64,000 nt of DNA, taken from Okapia johnstoni (Eukaryota; Chordata; Mammalia; Artiodactyla; Giraffidae). Every line of letters begins with the position of its first letter. Positions within the stretch are counted from its first letter, which is position 1. This document shows positions 25,839-36,899 of the stretch, in pieces. The DNA lies in contig CM044311.1 of assembly GCA_024291935.2 (NCBI GenBank), forward strand, positions 14,855,001 to 14,919,000. The letters are read 5' to 3'. Below the pieces are notes generated by a model. That model did not search any database and was not told the DNA's origin. It saw only the letters and a program-made list of their open reading frames with translations. Made by a program: the position numbers and the translations under genes.

Positions 25839-26703
25839 TTCTAGCCTTCATTCTTTCAAAATTCAGGTCCTTCTCACATAAAAATGCATATATTTCATAC
25901 CAACAGCCCCAGAGGTCTTAACTTGTTCCAGCATTAACTATAAAGCCCAAGTCTAATCTAAACTTCATCTAAATCAGAAATGGGTGAGGCTCCAGGCAGA
26001 ATTCACCCTGAGACAAAATTCTCCCCCAGCTATGAACTTCTGAAACCAAACAGTTTACTTACAAGATACAATGTTGGGACAGGCATGAAGTAGCTATTCT
26101 AACTCCAAAAGGGAGAAATCAGAAATAGGTGATGGATCCCAAAGAAGTCTGAACGCTAGCAAGGTGAATTCCAAGAGAGCTCAAGTTTTGGGAATAACCT
26201 TCTTTGGCTCAATGTTCTGCAATTTGGACCAACTTCAGTAGCAAAAATCAGCCCATAGTTTGATGGAGCACTCAGTAGCCCACTGCGATGATCAGGCCAC
26301 TTCACAGCTTTGCCCAAGGAGGTTACACTCTCAAAGTTCCCTGAGCAGCCCTGCTCCCACATCTCCCAAACTACCCCATACCAAAAAAAGTTTTTTCGAA
26401 TTTTACAACTACTTCAGAATATGTGCACACATCTTATTTTTTCACACTCTTTGTCGAGTGAGTATGTGTGGTGATTTTTCTCAAGTGAGAGATGCAGAGC
26501 AGAAGGGACAGAGTCTTTCACATTAGCTTTGTTTGTACCAACATCTATTCTTTCCTGCAGAGTATAATTGTAAAAACCAAGACAAAGACCTTAGACCCTC
26601 ATGAACAAAGTCTAAATACCCACATTTATTAAGAAAAAAATGTTTTCTAGAACACAAAGAATGTTGTTGTGTATAGAATATTTGATATGCTACCTTTATC
26701 ATT

Positions 26704-26785
26704 CCTACCCAGGGATAAAACCCAGGTATCCTGCCTTACAGGCAGATTCTTTACCACCTTCCCACCTGAGCTATGAGGGAAGCCC
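26704..26785 (-). mobile_element. Head-only Bov-tA fragment with perfect TSD
   Basis: Read on the minus strand it begins gggcttccctcatagctcag, covers only the tRNA-like head to about ccctgggtagg, then stops. No body or tail is present. TSD acctttatcatt at 26692-26703 and 26786-26797 is identical. A short internal duplication (aggtgg/aaggtgg) is also present. Confidence 0.85.
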
Positions 26786-27131
26786 ACCTTTATCATTTTA
26801 AATGCCACCAATATTCACATACAAAGTCAGAACCTGACTCCAAATAAAACAAGACCTTTTCCACTTTCTGACCTTTTCATATTGTTTGGAAGATGCATTG
26901 TAAATTGTCATTTGTCAGGAACTCAGGCTAAAAATGATGAGTGAAGCTGGGAAGAAGCTGAGAGGTATATATTGATGATGACTTTTGACCTTTGTTCAAA
27001 GTTCCTGTTAGTGATAAGACAGAGACTGATCCCTAACCATATTACGAGAGTTCTGATTTTAATTCCACCATGTATGTTGGAAGAGGAAGGATTTCTTCAT
27101 ACTACCAAGCAAATCTCCAATACCAACTGTG

Positions 27132-27335
27132 CTGTGTGCTTAGTCACTCAGTCGTGTCGGACTCTTTGCAACCACATGAACTGTAGCCAGACTCCTCTGT
27201 CCATGAGATTCTCCAGGCAAGAATACTGGAGTGGGTTGCCACTCCCTTCTCTTGGGGATCTTCCTGACCCAGGGATCGAACCTGGGTCTCCTGTATCGCA
27301 GACATATTCTTTACTATCAGCCACCAGGGAAGCTG
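27132..27335 (-). mobile_element. Full-length Bov-tA SINE
   Basis: Tail cttagtcactcagtcgtgtc, head ccaccagggaagctg. TSD ataccaactgtg (27120-27131) and ataccagctggg (27336-27347), imperfect. Confidence 0.88.
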
Positions 27336-27418
27336 ATACCAGCTGGGTGTCCTGAAATTCAACTCAATCCTGACACCATCTATCTGGAAAGAGAATCAGA
27401 ATCAGATTCTCCCACATT

Positions 27419-27476
27419 GCAAGGTCTCCCACACTGCAGGCGGATTCTTCACCATCTGAGCCACCAGGGAAGCCCA
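27419..27476 (-). mobile_element. Short Bov-tA head fragment
   Basis: Only cactgcaggcggattcttca to gagccaccagggaagcccac is present, the minus-strand tRNA-like head. No convincing TSD. Confidence 0.75.
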
Positions 27477-28545
27477 CGCACTAGATTACTGGCTTATTAA
27501 AAAGAATGTATCTAGGTAACAGCCAGATGGGAGAGATGCATAAGACAAAGTACAGGGAAAAATTATGGAGCCTCCATGCCCTCTCCCAGTACCCCACTCT
27601 CTCCAAATCCCCATGTTCACCAACCTGGAAGCTCTCTAAGCACTGTCTTTTTGAGTTTCTATAGAGGCTCCATTACGCAGGTATTGATCATTTAAATCAT
27701 TAGCCATTGTCCTTTGAACTCAATCTCCAGCCCCACTCCCCTTCCCAGAGGTCAGGAGTGGGCTTGGGAGTGGGTCTGAAAGTTTCGATCCTCTAGTCAT
27801 ACGGCTGATTCTCCTGAGAAGCAGTTCCCATCCTTAGGTATTTTCCAAAAAACACTTCATTAATATAACAAAAGACATCTTTATTGCTCTCATCACTTAA
27901 GAAATCTCAAGTTTTAGGAGTCTGGTGCCAGAAATGATCAAATATGTATTTTTTGTTACAAATCATGATATCACATATATCCAGGCCATGAGGAATGATT
28001 TATGATCTGTACTCAGTCTGATTCACATAACGGAAAACAGAAAATATTTTTATATCATTCACATAATAAAAACAGAAAAAAACTAGTGTACATGAAAAAT
28101 ACCAACAATGCTTCTTAACTTTGGTTACATATGAGGTGTGACTGTAAGTCATGAAAGTGAACGTGGGAAAACCAGGCACATGGATTTTGAGGTTTATCAC
28201 CCTCCTGCACTCCGTCTGCCACGCTCTGCTTCACAGCAGTTACAGTTTTTAAAAAAAAGGGAGAAAGAAAGCTGGTTCTTCATATTCATTTGGTTCCTTC
28301 CTTGCATTGAGGAACTCTCAAATTACTGCTTTCGTCTCTTATACACTGACTTGACTGAGACAATTTAGAAAACATAAAATGGTCAGGGGTGAGAAGGGCC
28401 GCTTAACTCTCACTTGAACCTACGCTACTTTCTTAGTTTTGCTTTCTCTAACCCTTCCATGGCTCACTGAATTTTTAAGGGAAGTCGTGCTCAGCTCAGC
28501 TTAAATAATAGAAACAGAGAAAATCATTGACCTTAGGACAAAGGG

Positions 28546-28559
28546 AAAGGGGGGGGGGG
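28546..28559. repeat. Poly-G run
   Basis: A run of about 12 G within a purine-rich stretch; a possible site of length errors. Confidence 0.8.
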
Positions 28560-29042
28560 CAGTAAAAGGAGAGAAAAGAACACAGAAAGAAGACAAACAG
28601 AGGAAGGAACAAGCCAGGGGTCCCTCCTCTGGAAACCATGGGACCCAGGCATCCAGAAGTTGACTCTATGGAGAACCCCAAACACTTGAAAGATCTCATT
28701 GACAAGCTCACACCTACAAATCTGGTAATATAATAATAATAGAAGAGTAGTAAATAACAGTAGTAGTTTAATAATAGCAATAATGCATATATCTTTAGAT
28801 ATGTGTCCCTCTAATTCTCCTATCAGAGACACTGAAATTCAATTTTGTAAAATCTGCAACTTTGGGGAGGAGAGAAGAAGTTGGCTGATCCTGAAAGAGT
28901 CTGCTTCTGTGTGAGGTCTGGCACATTTTAATAACTTCCTCTGTTTCTATCGTATTTCACTTCCTTGGTACTTCCCCAATCTTGTATATATCTCACTTCA
29001 ATATAGGTTTTTGGTATTTGCAATCTTCTCTAAAGAAAAGGT

Positions 29043-29310
29043 TGGGGCTTCCCCAATGGCACGAGTAGTAAAGAACTCCCCCTTCACCTCAAAATTGTAT
29101 ATTGGTATAGAGTTGTGTTTTACATAAAGCTGGCTATTAAAGAACCCACCTGCCAGTGCAGGAGACACAAGAGTCTCGGGTTCGATCTCTGGGTAGGGAA
29201 GATCCCCAGGAGAATGGAATGGTTACCCACTCCCCAAATCCCATGGACAGAGGACCATGGCTGGCTACAGTCCACAGCGTCGAAAAGAGTAGGAAACAAC
29301 TAAAGTGATT
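29043..29310 (+). mobile_element. Bov-tA SINE disrupted by an inverted insertion
   Basis: The head (ggggcttccccaatggcacg to agtaaagaac) is split from its continuation (taaagaacccacctgccagt) by 61 foreign bases, 29077-29137. The body and tail continue to gcgtcgaaaagagtaggaaa. Confidence 0.85.
29072..29137 (+). repeat. Inverted repeat, left arm (66 bp)
   Basis: Reverse complement of 29482-29547 with 63 of 66 matches by hand comparison. The mismatches are two in the gtatattgg/gtttaatgg block and one in acataaag/acagaaag. The arm lies within the SINE head. Confidence 0.92.
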
Positions 29311-29481
29311 TAGCACTAAAGGAAAAAGGGGAGCATGGTGGAGTGTTGAGCTAATGACACCATTTATAATGCTTGCTTGGTGAAGGAAGGAAAGAAAGTT
29401 GCCCCCAAGATGACAAAACAGTTTACCAACATACCACCTAAGCATATAACAAAATCACTTAATATTCTCTTAAACTCAGGT

Positions 29482-29547
29482 ATAGCCAGCTTTCTGTAAA
29501 ACACAACTCTATACCATTAAACAATTTTGAGGTGAAGGGGGAGTTCT
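29482..29547 (-). repeat. Inverted repeat, right arm (66 bp)
   Basis: Partner of 29072-29137, 344 bases downstream, lying in sequence that is not a recognised repeat. It is therefore the likely donor. Confidence 0.92.
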
Positions 29548-29586
29548 ACAAGTGCTGAGTCCTTTCTTTATCCTCATTATCCATGT

Positions 29587-29780
29587 GTGAAATGAAAGTC
29601 ACTCAGTCGTGTCCAACTCTTTGTGACCTCATGGACTATATGGTCTATGGGATTCTCCAGGCCAGAATACTGGAGTGGATAGCCTTTCTGTTCTCTAGGG
29701 GATCTTCCCAACCCGAGGGTCGAACCCAGGTCTCCTACATTGCAGGCAGATTCTTTACCAGCTGAGCCACCAGGGAAGCC
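29587..29780 (-). mobile_element. Bov-tA SINE
   Basis: Tail gtcactcagtcgtgtccaac, head ccaccagggaagcc. TSD ttatccatgt at 29577-29586 and 29781-29790. Confidence 0.9.
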
Positions 29781-30289
29781 TTATCCATGTATAATAATAC
29801 TCATTTCTGGGTCATGATTGAGTATTCAGGACACTTTCACTGCATTATATCATTCCTTTTACAGAGCAGTCATCCAAGAGAAGCCCAATATAAGCAAGGC
29901 AGCATGATTAACTTCGTTTAACAATGACGTACATCTTGAAGCAAATATATTTATATTTATAATGAATCAAACACTTGAGTTTGTTAAAGACAAGGCTTTC
30001 TGATTTTAAATAATTTGGGCAAAATGTATCATATCTCTGTTCATGTTGTCATTTATGAACACAAATAAACTACCTCTTACCTGTATTTTTCTAAGTTTTA
30101 AATGAAATATTCATAGTGAAAGAGCTATTTTATAGTAACTTTATTCCTGGTACTTAAAAATCTTTCTCAAAGAAGAAATAGGTGGACCAAGACTCAAACT
30201 TCAGAACTTCTGATTCCGATACAGGTATTTGTTCTTTCCTACCAGCCTGTCTCATACAGATTAAAGGTGCTCGCAACTGAGCCAATGGT

Positions 30290-30520
30290 TAACTTTTCTC
30301 AACCAGGTGGTCCCCAGCCTTCAGGATCTAATGCCTGATGACTTGAGATGGAGCTAATGTAATAATAATAGAAATAAAGTGCACAGTAAATGTAATGCAC
30401 TTGAATCATCCCCCACTTCCACCCTTGGTCTATGGAAAAATTATCTTCCATGAAACATGTCCTTGGTGCCAAGAAGTTTGGGGAATGCTGAACTATTGCA
30501 GGTTAAACATCTTAAGATAA
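30290..30520. mobile_element. Probable DNA-transposon remnant
   Basis: The start gtggtccccagccttcagga and end ccttggtgccaagaagtttg resemble inverted ends of a mammalian DNA transposon with an internal taataataatagaaataaag block. The family is not certain. Confidence 0.4.
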
Positions 30521-32371
30521 TTTGTTCTCTGTGAGGACATTGATTCAGTCCATCTTCATGAGCGTCTCACCATATTCTTGGGGAGATAGACAAGTAAACA
30601 CATAATTGCTATTAACTACTGTGGAAATTCCAGCATCAAAGGGTTTCTGACCTTAGGAAGGGGCTGTTCCCACTGTGGGTCATCTAGACTGTGACGGGAA
30701 ACCACTCTATGTCCATCTTCTTCTGGTGACCAAGTGTCTACTGTGTGAGTTTACCACATCACTTTGGAGCATCTACTGACAGTTCTGAGAGAATCTGAAA
30801 GTCCCTCCAGCCTAAAACCTGTTTACCATTGTCTGACAAAAGAAAAAGCAAAGTCAAAAAGCAGGATTTTTTCCTAAGGTTAATTTCAGAATAACTCTCC
30901 AATATGATTCCATAGGAAAACATTAACAATGTCATGCCCTACTCACCTCTAGTTTCTCAGAGAACAGAGAAATAATCTCCACACGCATCTTACATCATCA
31001 GTCTATAAAACCCAGAGACATTCCCTAAGGAACCAAAATAGTTGAATCAAATACCTTAGCTTTCAAAATGGGCTTTAGTCGATTCTTTAACACAGAAAGT
31101 CAGTTTAGAAAGAAATTGCCTCTCCATCAAATAATTTTAACTTAAAAATTACAGATGAGTATTTGTTTACTGTTCTTTCAAACTAGAGTCAAAGTCATTT
31201 TCTGAAATGAGAGTCTGCCAATGGAAGCTCTTTTTCTTAGAAAGAATAAACATAAGTTGTACCTGTGCCAGTGATGTTCGTAATTTTCACACTCAGATTT
31301 TTGTTTTGTTTTTGTCTATGTGTTTCGGGTGGAGAGAAAACTTGAAGCATTTGCAAACCAGACTCAATGGTGCGAGTAAACAAATAGTAGTCTACTAGTT
31401 ACAAGTGTTCAGCCTTCTATGGGCACCAATTAATATGTTTTCCCAAAGAAATTGAGGATGATTGATTAATCAAGGAGCAAGTTAAGAGCCTCTACTGTAT
31501 GTTCTGTGTGTGTTGAGAATCCAAGAACAACCCTTAAAGAACATTTAGAATGTGCATTTAATACTTAAATTGCCTTTATCAACATCAAAATCAGAGCTGA
31601 ATTCTCTGATGACTCTTTAAGCACTGATATTTTGTGCTGTTGCTTGTGATGAGGTCCTCACGTTTAAGACAGCAAAGACTTAGTGCACATGTTTGTTGAG
31701 TGGAGGAACACTCAACACTCTCCAGAGATAGGACGTACATTTGCTCTGCAACAGGATCAGTTTCTCAAAGCAACACAAAAACAGTTTGGTTTTTTTTAAA
31801 ATTCTGCCCACGCACTTTGAAAAGTACTAGGATATGACTGCAGAATTCTGTGCCACAAGGAAGAGAGGTATGTTCATTCTGAAAAAAATCTAAGTGCATA
31901 TATGACTCATTTTGACCCTACTCAACTCTGCATGATCCTTCTGGAGTCGAGAATGTCTATTTTTTTAAAATAGGATGAGTTTCATTCTAAGGAAAGATGG
32001 TCCTACCAGGATATAGCTGAGATTGTGCTTAGGTCAGCCACAGAGTGATTTGTGTCCACACTGTGGCAAATCATCCTCCATCGAATTATCAATCATACTT
32101 GATATGATACTAAATATTTGGAATCCATTCACCATCTGATAGGTATTGCACAGTCCAGTATTGGATTTGAAATCTTAAGCACACATATGAAGTTTTATCT
32201 GCATCTGATATGCTGATAGATGTAACTTTTAACTGGGGTTGGGATCTATCTTGACTATTCTTACTTTGATTCTTTGGGGCCTTTTGCTTGTATCACTTAT
32301 ATTCTTCTCTTTAAGGAATGCACATGGATAATATAACTAATGCTTTTCATGCATCTCTTTTGCCTCTGCAG

Positions 32372-32539
32372 GAGGGATTTTTGAAACTGTGGAAAATGAA
32401 CCTGTTAACATTGAAGAATTAGCGTTCAAGTTTGCAGTCACCAGCATTAACAGAAATCGAACCCTGATGCCTAACACCACATTAACCTACGATATCCAGA
32501 AAATTAACCTTTTTGATAGTTTCGAAGCCTCACGGAGAG
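32372..32539 (+). CDS. GRIK1: GRIK1 internal exon (start of amino-terminal domain)
   Basis: Exon of a kainate receptor subunit, a glutamate-gated cation channel of the neuronal plasma membrane. The segment translates without stops and encodes the N-terminal part of the extracellular bilobed amino-terminal domain, which guides subunit assembly. Recognisable pieces are [10 protein letters not shown] at the start and [10 protein letters not shown] at the end; the ETVENEP string fits GluK1 and not GluK2, which differs there from memory of the family. Two N-glycosylation sequons are visible: NRT (32455-32463) and NTT (32473-32481). The acceptor is ctctgcag before 32372 and the donor is gtaact after 32539. 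Entry and exit are both in split codons: two bases finish a Gly codon at the start and one base opens an Ala codon at the end. The 168-bp length matches what I recall for the second exon of GRIK genes. The exon carrying the signal peptide is not in this window. Confidence 0.95.
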
Positions 32540-33018
32540 GTAACTATTTTCACACTTTTAAAAGTTTCTTTGGGTTATGTTTCTGCTCCACAAGTCACCT
32601 TCTCTTTGCTACCTGCCCTTTTGCAAAGTGGACATCTCTGTGCAAAGGATTTGCAGGCAATCTTGGTCCAGCACCATCTGAACCCTCCTAATGGATGTTG
32701 CTTAGTTCTGTTTTCTGGGCCTTTCTGATTAGCTTACCCTTCAGTGCCCTCCACTCTCTGATTAACTGGTTCAGCTGTGAATGGAAAATGTCAAGCTTGA
32801 TCTGTTTTTCCTTCCTGAGGCTGAGATACCACCATGAAATTGTACAGTGCAGTCAAATAAAACTTTGTGGAAGGTCATACCTACTGAGCATGTGGAAATG
32901 CTCACAACACACAGACTTCACAACCTGAATTCTAAGAGGCTGTGAGCCACTGGGTTTACCTAGCATCCTCTCAAATACTACCTTATTCCCTTTCCACAAG
33001 ATCAGAGAAATGTGAAGA

Positions 33019-33100
33019 TTATAAATATTGAATCATTATGTTTTACACCTGAAACTAATATAAAATTTTATGTCAATTATACCTCGATTTTTAAAAAAAG
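33019..33100 (+). mobile_element. L1 3' tail
   Basis: The block gttttacacctgaaactaat and ttatgtcaattatacctcga, followed by A-rich sequence, is an L1 3' end. Confidence 0.65.
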
Positions 33101-33460
33101 AAAAAATTAGGAAAAAAATAATGGAACTGTGTAATAAATAAATAAAGCAGGGAAATGTATGGGATCAAAGAAAATCTTTTGTGTCTGAACAGAAGACAAT
33201 TTCCTAGAAAACAATCTAATTTGCATGTAGGCTGCAAAGTTTGTCTCATGGAAAGAGTCTTTGATGTGGGACTTATTTACAAATCCCCCAAACACTTCCA
33301 AGATTACCCTTTCAAGCCACATTTGGCATACTTGAAGATAGACTCTAACTAGAGAATTGTTGGGTTTCCCTACAGGTGTTCATCTGGGAATATCACCCCA
33401 TAATATAAGGGGCTCTTTCTCTTTTAGAGGAAAGCTTTGCCCATCAAAAACACACAAGTG

Positions 33461-33655
33461 GGGACTACCCTGGCAGTACAGTGGGGAAGACTTTGCCTTC
33501 CAATGCAGGGGGCTCAGGTTGCATCCTTAGTTGAGGAACTAAGATTTCACAAGCCTCACAGTCAAAAAGCCAAAACATAAAACAGAAGCAATACTGTACC
33601 AAATTCAATAAAGACTAAAAAGGGTGCACATTAAAAAAAAAAATCTTAAAAACAC
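33461..33655 (+). mobile_element. CHR-type SINE
   Basis: Head ggactaccctggcagtacag with ccttccaatgcagggggctc, then gttgaggaactaagatttca and an A-rich end. This is the tRNA-like CHR-family layout, older than Bov-tA. Confidence 0.75.
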
Positions 33656-33803
33656 ATACAATTAAGTGGAATACAATAAATGCCATGTTCACACTAATTT
33701 CCAAGGAACTAAACACTGGTTGTTTCCACTTAGAGTTAACCTCATTAGGACTGCAGGATGTGTTCACTTAATATGCTTTTCTGCCAAATTCTTGAGTCCT
33801 TTC

Positions 33804-33822
33804 CAAAAAAAAAAAAAAAAAA
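33804..33822. repeat. Poly-A run (about A18)
   Basis: Unbroken A run after cctttcc, with no element recognised upstream. Confidence 0.85.
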
Positions 33823-34049
33823 CAGTGAAATTTGTTTTCCTGGGAGTACAGATGAAAATTGAATAGTATAGTGGTTTTCTTTAAAAATCTATAGCATCAT
33901 CTTAGTATAAGAATATTTCCCTTTTTAAAGATCAATAAAGTTGCAGATACTATATAGGTCAGAGTCGTCTGTGAACAAATAATAAAACTTTATGTTTATA
34001 CAGAACTTTAAAGTGTACAAGGCAACTTCACATAAATTATCTCTATGAT

Positions 34050-34142
34050 TTAGATCTCTCTCTGTCCCTTTCTCTCTGGATCTCCCTCTCTCTGTCTCTC
34101 TTTGTCTCTTTCTCTGACACACACACTCACATACACACTCAT
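34050..34142. repeat. CT-rich then CA-rich low-complexity tract
   Basis: Imperfect tctctctg units are followed by acacacactcacatacacac. Confidence 0.85.
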
Positions 34143-34878
34143 GCAAAACACTGTTGAATAAATATCCCCAGAAAGCCAACCACATTTAACAATAATACTT
34201 CAACCCACATAAAATCCAAAGCACTTTTGTGACCTGAAGTACCTGCCATATTTATAAATTAAACACCCCCAAAGCTTCTTAAAACTGGCAATTTTCTGGC
34301 AAACAGAATTCAAAAGGATTGATTTTCTGTCAAGTAATATTAGAATCCCTGAGCTAAATATTAGCAGAAATCTCAATCCACTGCCCATGCTAGACAAAAC
34401 AACAGTTCATATACTCTCATGCCTTCACTTTTTCTTGCTAACCAGTGAAACTGCATCCAGAAAATTAGCATCTGAGGACAGTTTTCACCTATAGTATTAG
34501 AAAATTATCCCTTTATATCTCATGTGATAATTCAGTAGTGAAGAGCACAGTGTCACAAAGTTCCTTGTGAATGATTGCATACACTTGCTGTCCCACAGAT
34601 ATGTGAAATATAGTTCTCAAAATTTTACGCATTAATTTTTCTCTCTAAATCAAGTCAGATAAACTTGACAAAGCCATATTTTTTTTCTACTTATCTTTTA
34701 CTTGTGAAATGGCATTATTATAAAAATCAACACAATTTCGTTTATACATGTTGCTATTATTTAATTCGTATATTCAACTATTGTTTCTCAGAAGTTCCAA
34801 ATTCTTTTAAACTGGCATTAATATATAAATTTGGAATGTTTTTACACTTATGTTTAATGCCAGCATATATCTATGATA

Positions 34879-35086
34879 GGGCTTCCCTGGTGGCTCACAC
34901 AATAAAGAATCTGCCTGCAATGCAGGAGACCCAGGTTCAATCCCTGGGTCAGGAAGATCCCTGGAGAAGGGAATGGCAACCCACTCCAGTATTCTTGCCT
35001 GGAGAATTCAATGGATGGAGGACCCTGACGAGCTACAGTCCATGGGGTTGCAGAGAGTCAGGCACAACTGAGTGACTAACACTTTT
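34879..35086 (+). mobile_element. Full-length Bov-tA SINE
   Basis: Head gggcttccctggtggctcac, body ggcaacccactccagtattc, tail gagtcaggcacaactgagtg. Confidence 0.92.
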
Positions 35087-35310
35087 ATTTTATGAGGTTA
35101 TAGAAGATAATCTGTCCCAACCTCTCTAGAAGGGAATTTCATTTATATATATCAATAAACTTAAAAATATCAATAGCATTTAATTATAGCTGAAAATCTA
35201 CTCTAAGAAAGTAATGTAAAAGTCAGAGAAAAATATAAGAACTATGATAAGTGCTTATAATATTACTTATAATAAACAAAAATTAGGAGCAATTTAATTC
35301 AGTACCATAT

Positions 35311-35518
35311 GTTCAGTCACTCAGTCGATCATGTCTGACTCTTTGCAACCCCGTGGACCATGGCTCATCAGGCTTCTCTGTCCATGGAACTTCCCAGCCA
35401 AGAATATAGGAGTGGGTTGCCATTCGCTTCCCCGGGGGATCTTCCCAACCCAGGGATCTAACTCAGGTCTCCTGCATTGCAGGCAGATTCTTTACTATCT
35501 GAACCACCAGTGAAGCTC
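35311..35518 (-). mobile_element. Bov-tA SINE
   Basis: Tail ttcagtcactcagtcgatca, with an extra atc inside the usual cagtcgtgtc block; head gaaccaccagtgaagct. Confidence 0.9.
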
Positions 35519-35529
35519 CACTGTGCATC

Positions 35530-35573
35530 ATCAGTCAGTTCAGTCGCTCAGTTGTGTCTGACTCTTTGCAACA
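35530..35573 (-). mobile_element. SINE or BovB tail stub
   Basis: Only cagttcagtcgctcagttgt and the next 20 bases are present, an extremely 5'-truncated 3' end. Confidence 0.7.
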
Positions 35574-35779
35574 TAGGGCTAGTTAAATAAGTAATGACAC
35601 TCGGCATCGTGGACTAGGCTATTCTATGACACTAAAAATATTACTTTTGCAGAATTTATAATGACTGGAAGGTAAGAGCGTGCTTTTAGTATTAAATTTA
35701 GTGTTGAACACAGAAAGTGATGTATCAAACTGTATCTATATCGTGTTCAATTTTTAGATAAATTGGAATGCCAAAATAA

Positions 35780-35858
35780 TAGGTTGGCCAAAAAGTTTGT
35801 TTGGATTTTCCTACAAGCTCCTACAGAAAAACCTGAACAAACTTTTTAACCAGCTCAA
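35780..35858. mobile_element. Mariner-derived hairpin (MITE-like)
   Basis: Left arm aggttggccaaaaagtttgt and right arm acaaactttttaaccagct are reverse complements with few mismatches, continuing into ttggattttcctac and ctacagaaaaacct around a short loop. It begins at a TA. The sequence matches the ruminant mariner terminal repeat as I recall it; no transposase is present. Confidence 0.8.
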
Positions 35859-36145
35859 TGTGAGTTGATATTATTCAAAGTTGATGGAATTTCAGGGCCA
35901 TTTTTACTTTCTTATAATTCTCAATATTCTAAATTATCTCAAGGAGTGTATATAATCTTATAATGCAAAAAATTAATGTTAAAATTAATTTTTATGTACA
36001 TATCTACTTTATTTTGTTCAACTACATGTTGGCTAATGTTGATGTAGAAATAAGCCTGTCCTTGAGCTGGGTCCCTGTACTCTGGTCAATTCTACCATTA
36101 TCCAGAGACCCTGACTCACTGCATTGCCTATGATATTAGTGAAAA

Positions 36146-36333
36146 GGTGAAAAGTAAAAGTCTCTCAGTTGTGTCCAACTCTTTGCAACCTCCTGGAAAT
36201 GGAATACTCCAGGCCACAATACTGGAGTGTGTGACCTATCCCTTCTCCAGGGAATCTTCCCAACCCAGGAATCCAATCAGGTCTCCTGCATTGCAGGCAG
36301 ATTCTTTACCCACTGAACTACCAGAAAAGCCCT
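36146..36333 (-). mobile_element. Bov-tA SINE, diverged
   Basis: Tail gtctctcagttgtgtccaac with a deletion after gcaacctcctgg; head gaactaccagaaaagccc. Confidence 0.87.
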
Positions 36334-36899
36334 GGTAGTGGGTTCATGACAGTGGGTTGAACCACATATCTTCTAAGACCCTTTTAAGCTATGCTATTCT
36401 ATTATTCTGTAATTAATTAAGTGTCAGTATCACTGAGCATTCTTTAGCAATTTCTCCATAGCCTGGACCTCTTTTCTGAATTTTGGGAAGGACTGGGACT
36501 AAAGTTCTCTGCAGCCACCCAGAGAGGCTTCTGATTCAGTGACCACGCCAGTTATCTTCATTGCCAAACTGTCCCATGACAGAACTGAATTCATATGACA
36601 TTCCCTTGGCAAATGGCTTATAGTCACTCTGAGTGCTTCTGGGTGGCATCAACCAAGCAAGAGATTTAAACTCCATCTGATCAAAAGTAATGAAGTGAGA
36701 CCAACAACTCATTTTTGTTTGCAGGGCATTGGCCCTGTGATGTGTTGCTAATCATTTCAACATTTGCATCTCTAGTATTTAGTATCTCAGGGATGTTGGA
36801 AGGTGGATTAAGCATGCTTCCTCAACATACAGATGGAGAGTAGAGGAAGGTTTCCAATAGTGAAAATAAGGAGGAACCATGAAAGGGGAGATTAAATTC

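Larger units (their letters stand above)
27110..27990 (+). mobile_element. Old ERVL-like LTR repeat, copy B, split by SINEs
   Basis: Second copy of the repeat at 21580-22935 (see the ordered shared blocks there). It runs to a 3' block cttcattaatataacaaaag, then attgctctcatcacttaaga. A SINE at 27132-27335 and a head fragment at 27419-27476 interrupt it. Confidence 0.65.
1..32371 (+). other. Upstream GRIK1 intron (3' portion, 5' end outside)
   Basis: Inferred to be the intron before the 168-bp exon, because no exon-like open frame with GRIK similarity, CpG-rich promoter or other gene is visible. Stretches in which I recognise no repeat or gene are: about 181-590, 1037-1600, 2788-4480, 4816-6007, 6970-7757, 9646-10260, 10351-11759, 12009-12740, 13690-14636, 14779-15430, 17300-19093, 19348-20650, 23351-24060, 24862-25510, 25840-26690, 27990-29040, 29791-30240 and 30530-32371. 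They are AT-rich, with short A/T runs, and probably include decayed old L1, MIR and L2 pieces below what can be called by eye (for example a possible MIR at 13985-14110). Confidence 0.8.

Noticed and set aside
28546..28559. G-quadruplex candidate at the poly-G run
   Set aside because: A single G run without three further nearby G tracts does not make a convincing quadruplex.
32389..32691. 100-codon open frame as a separate protein
   Set aside because: It is the 168-bp GRIK1 exon plus intronic read-through after gtaact.
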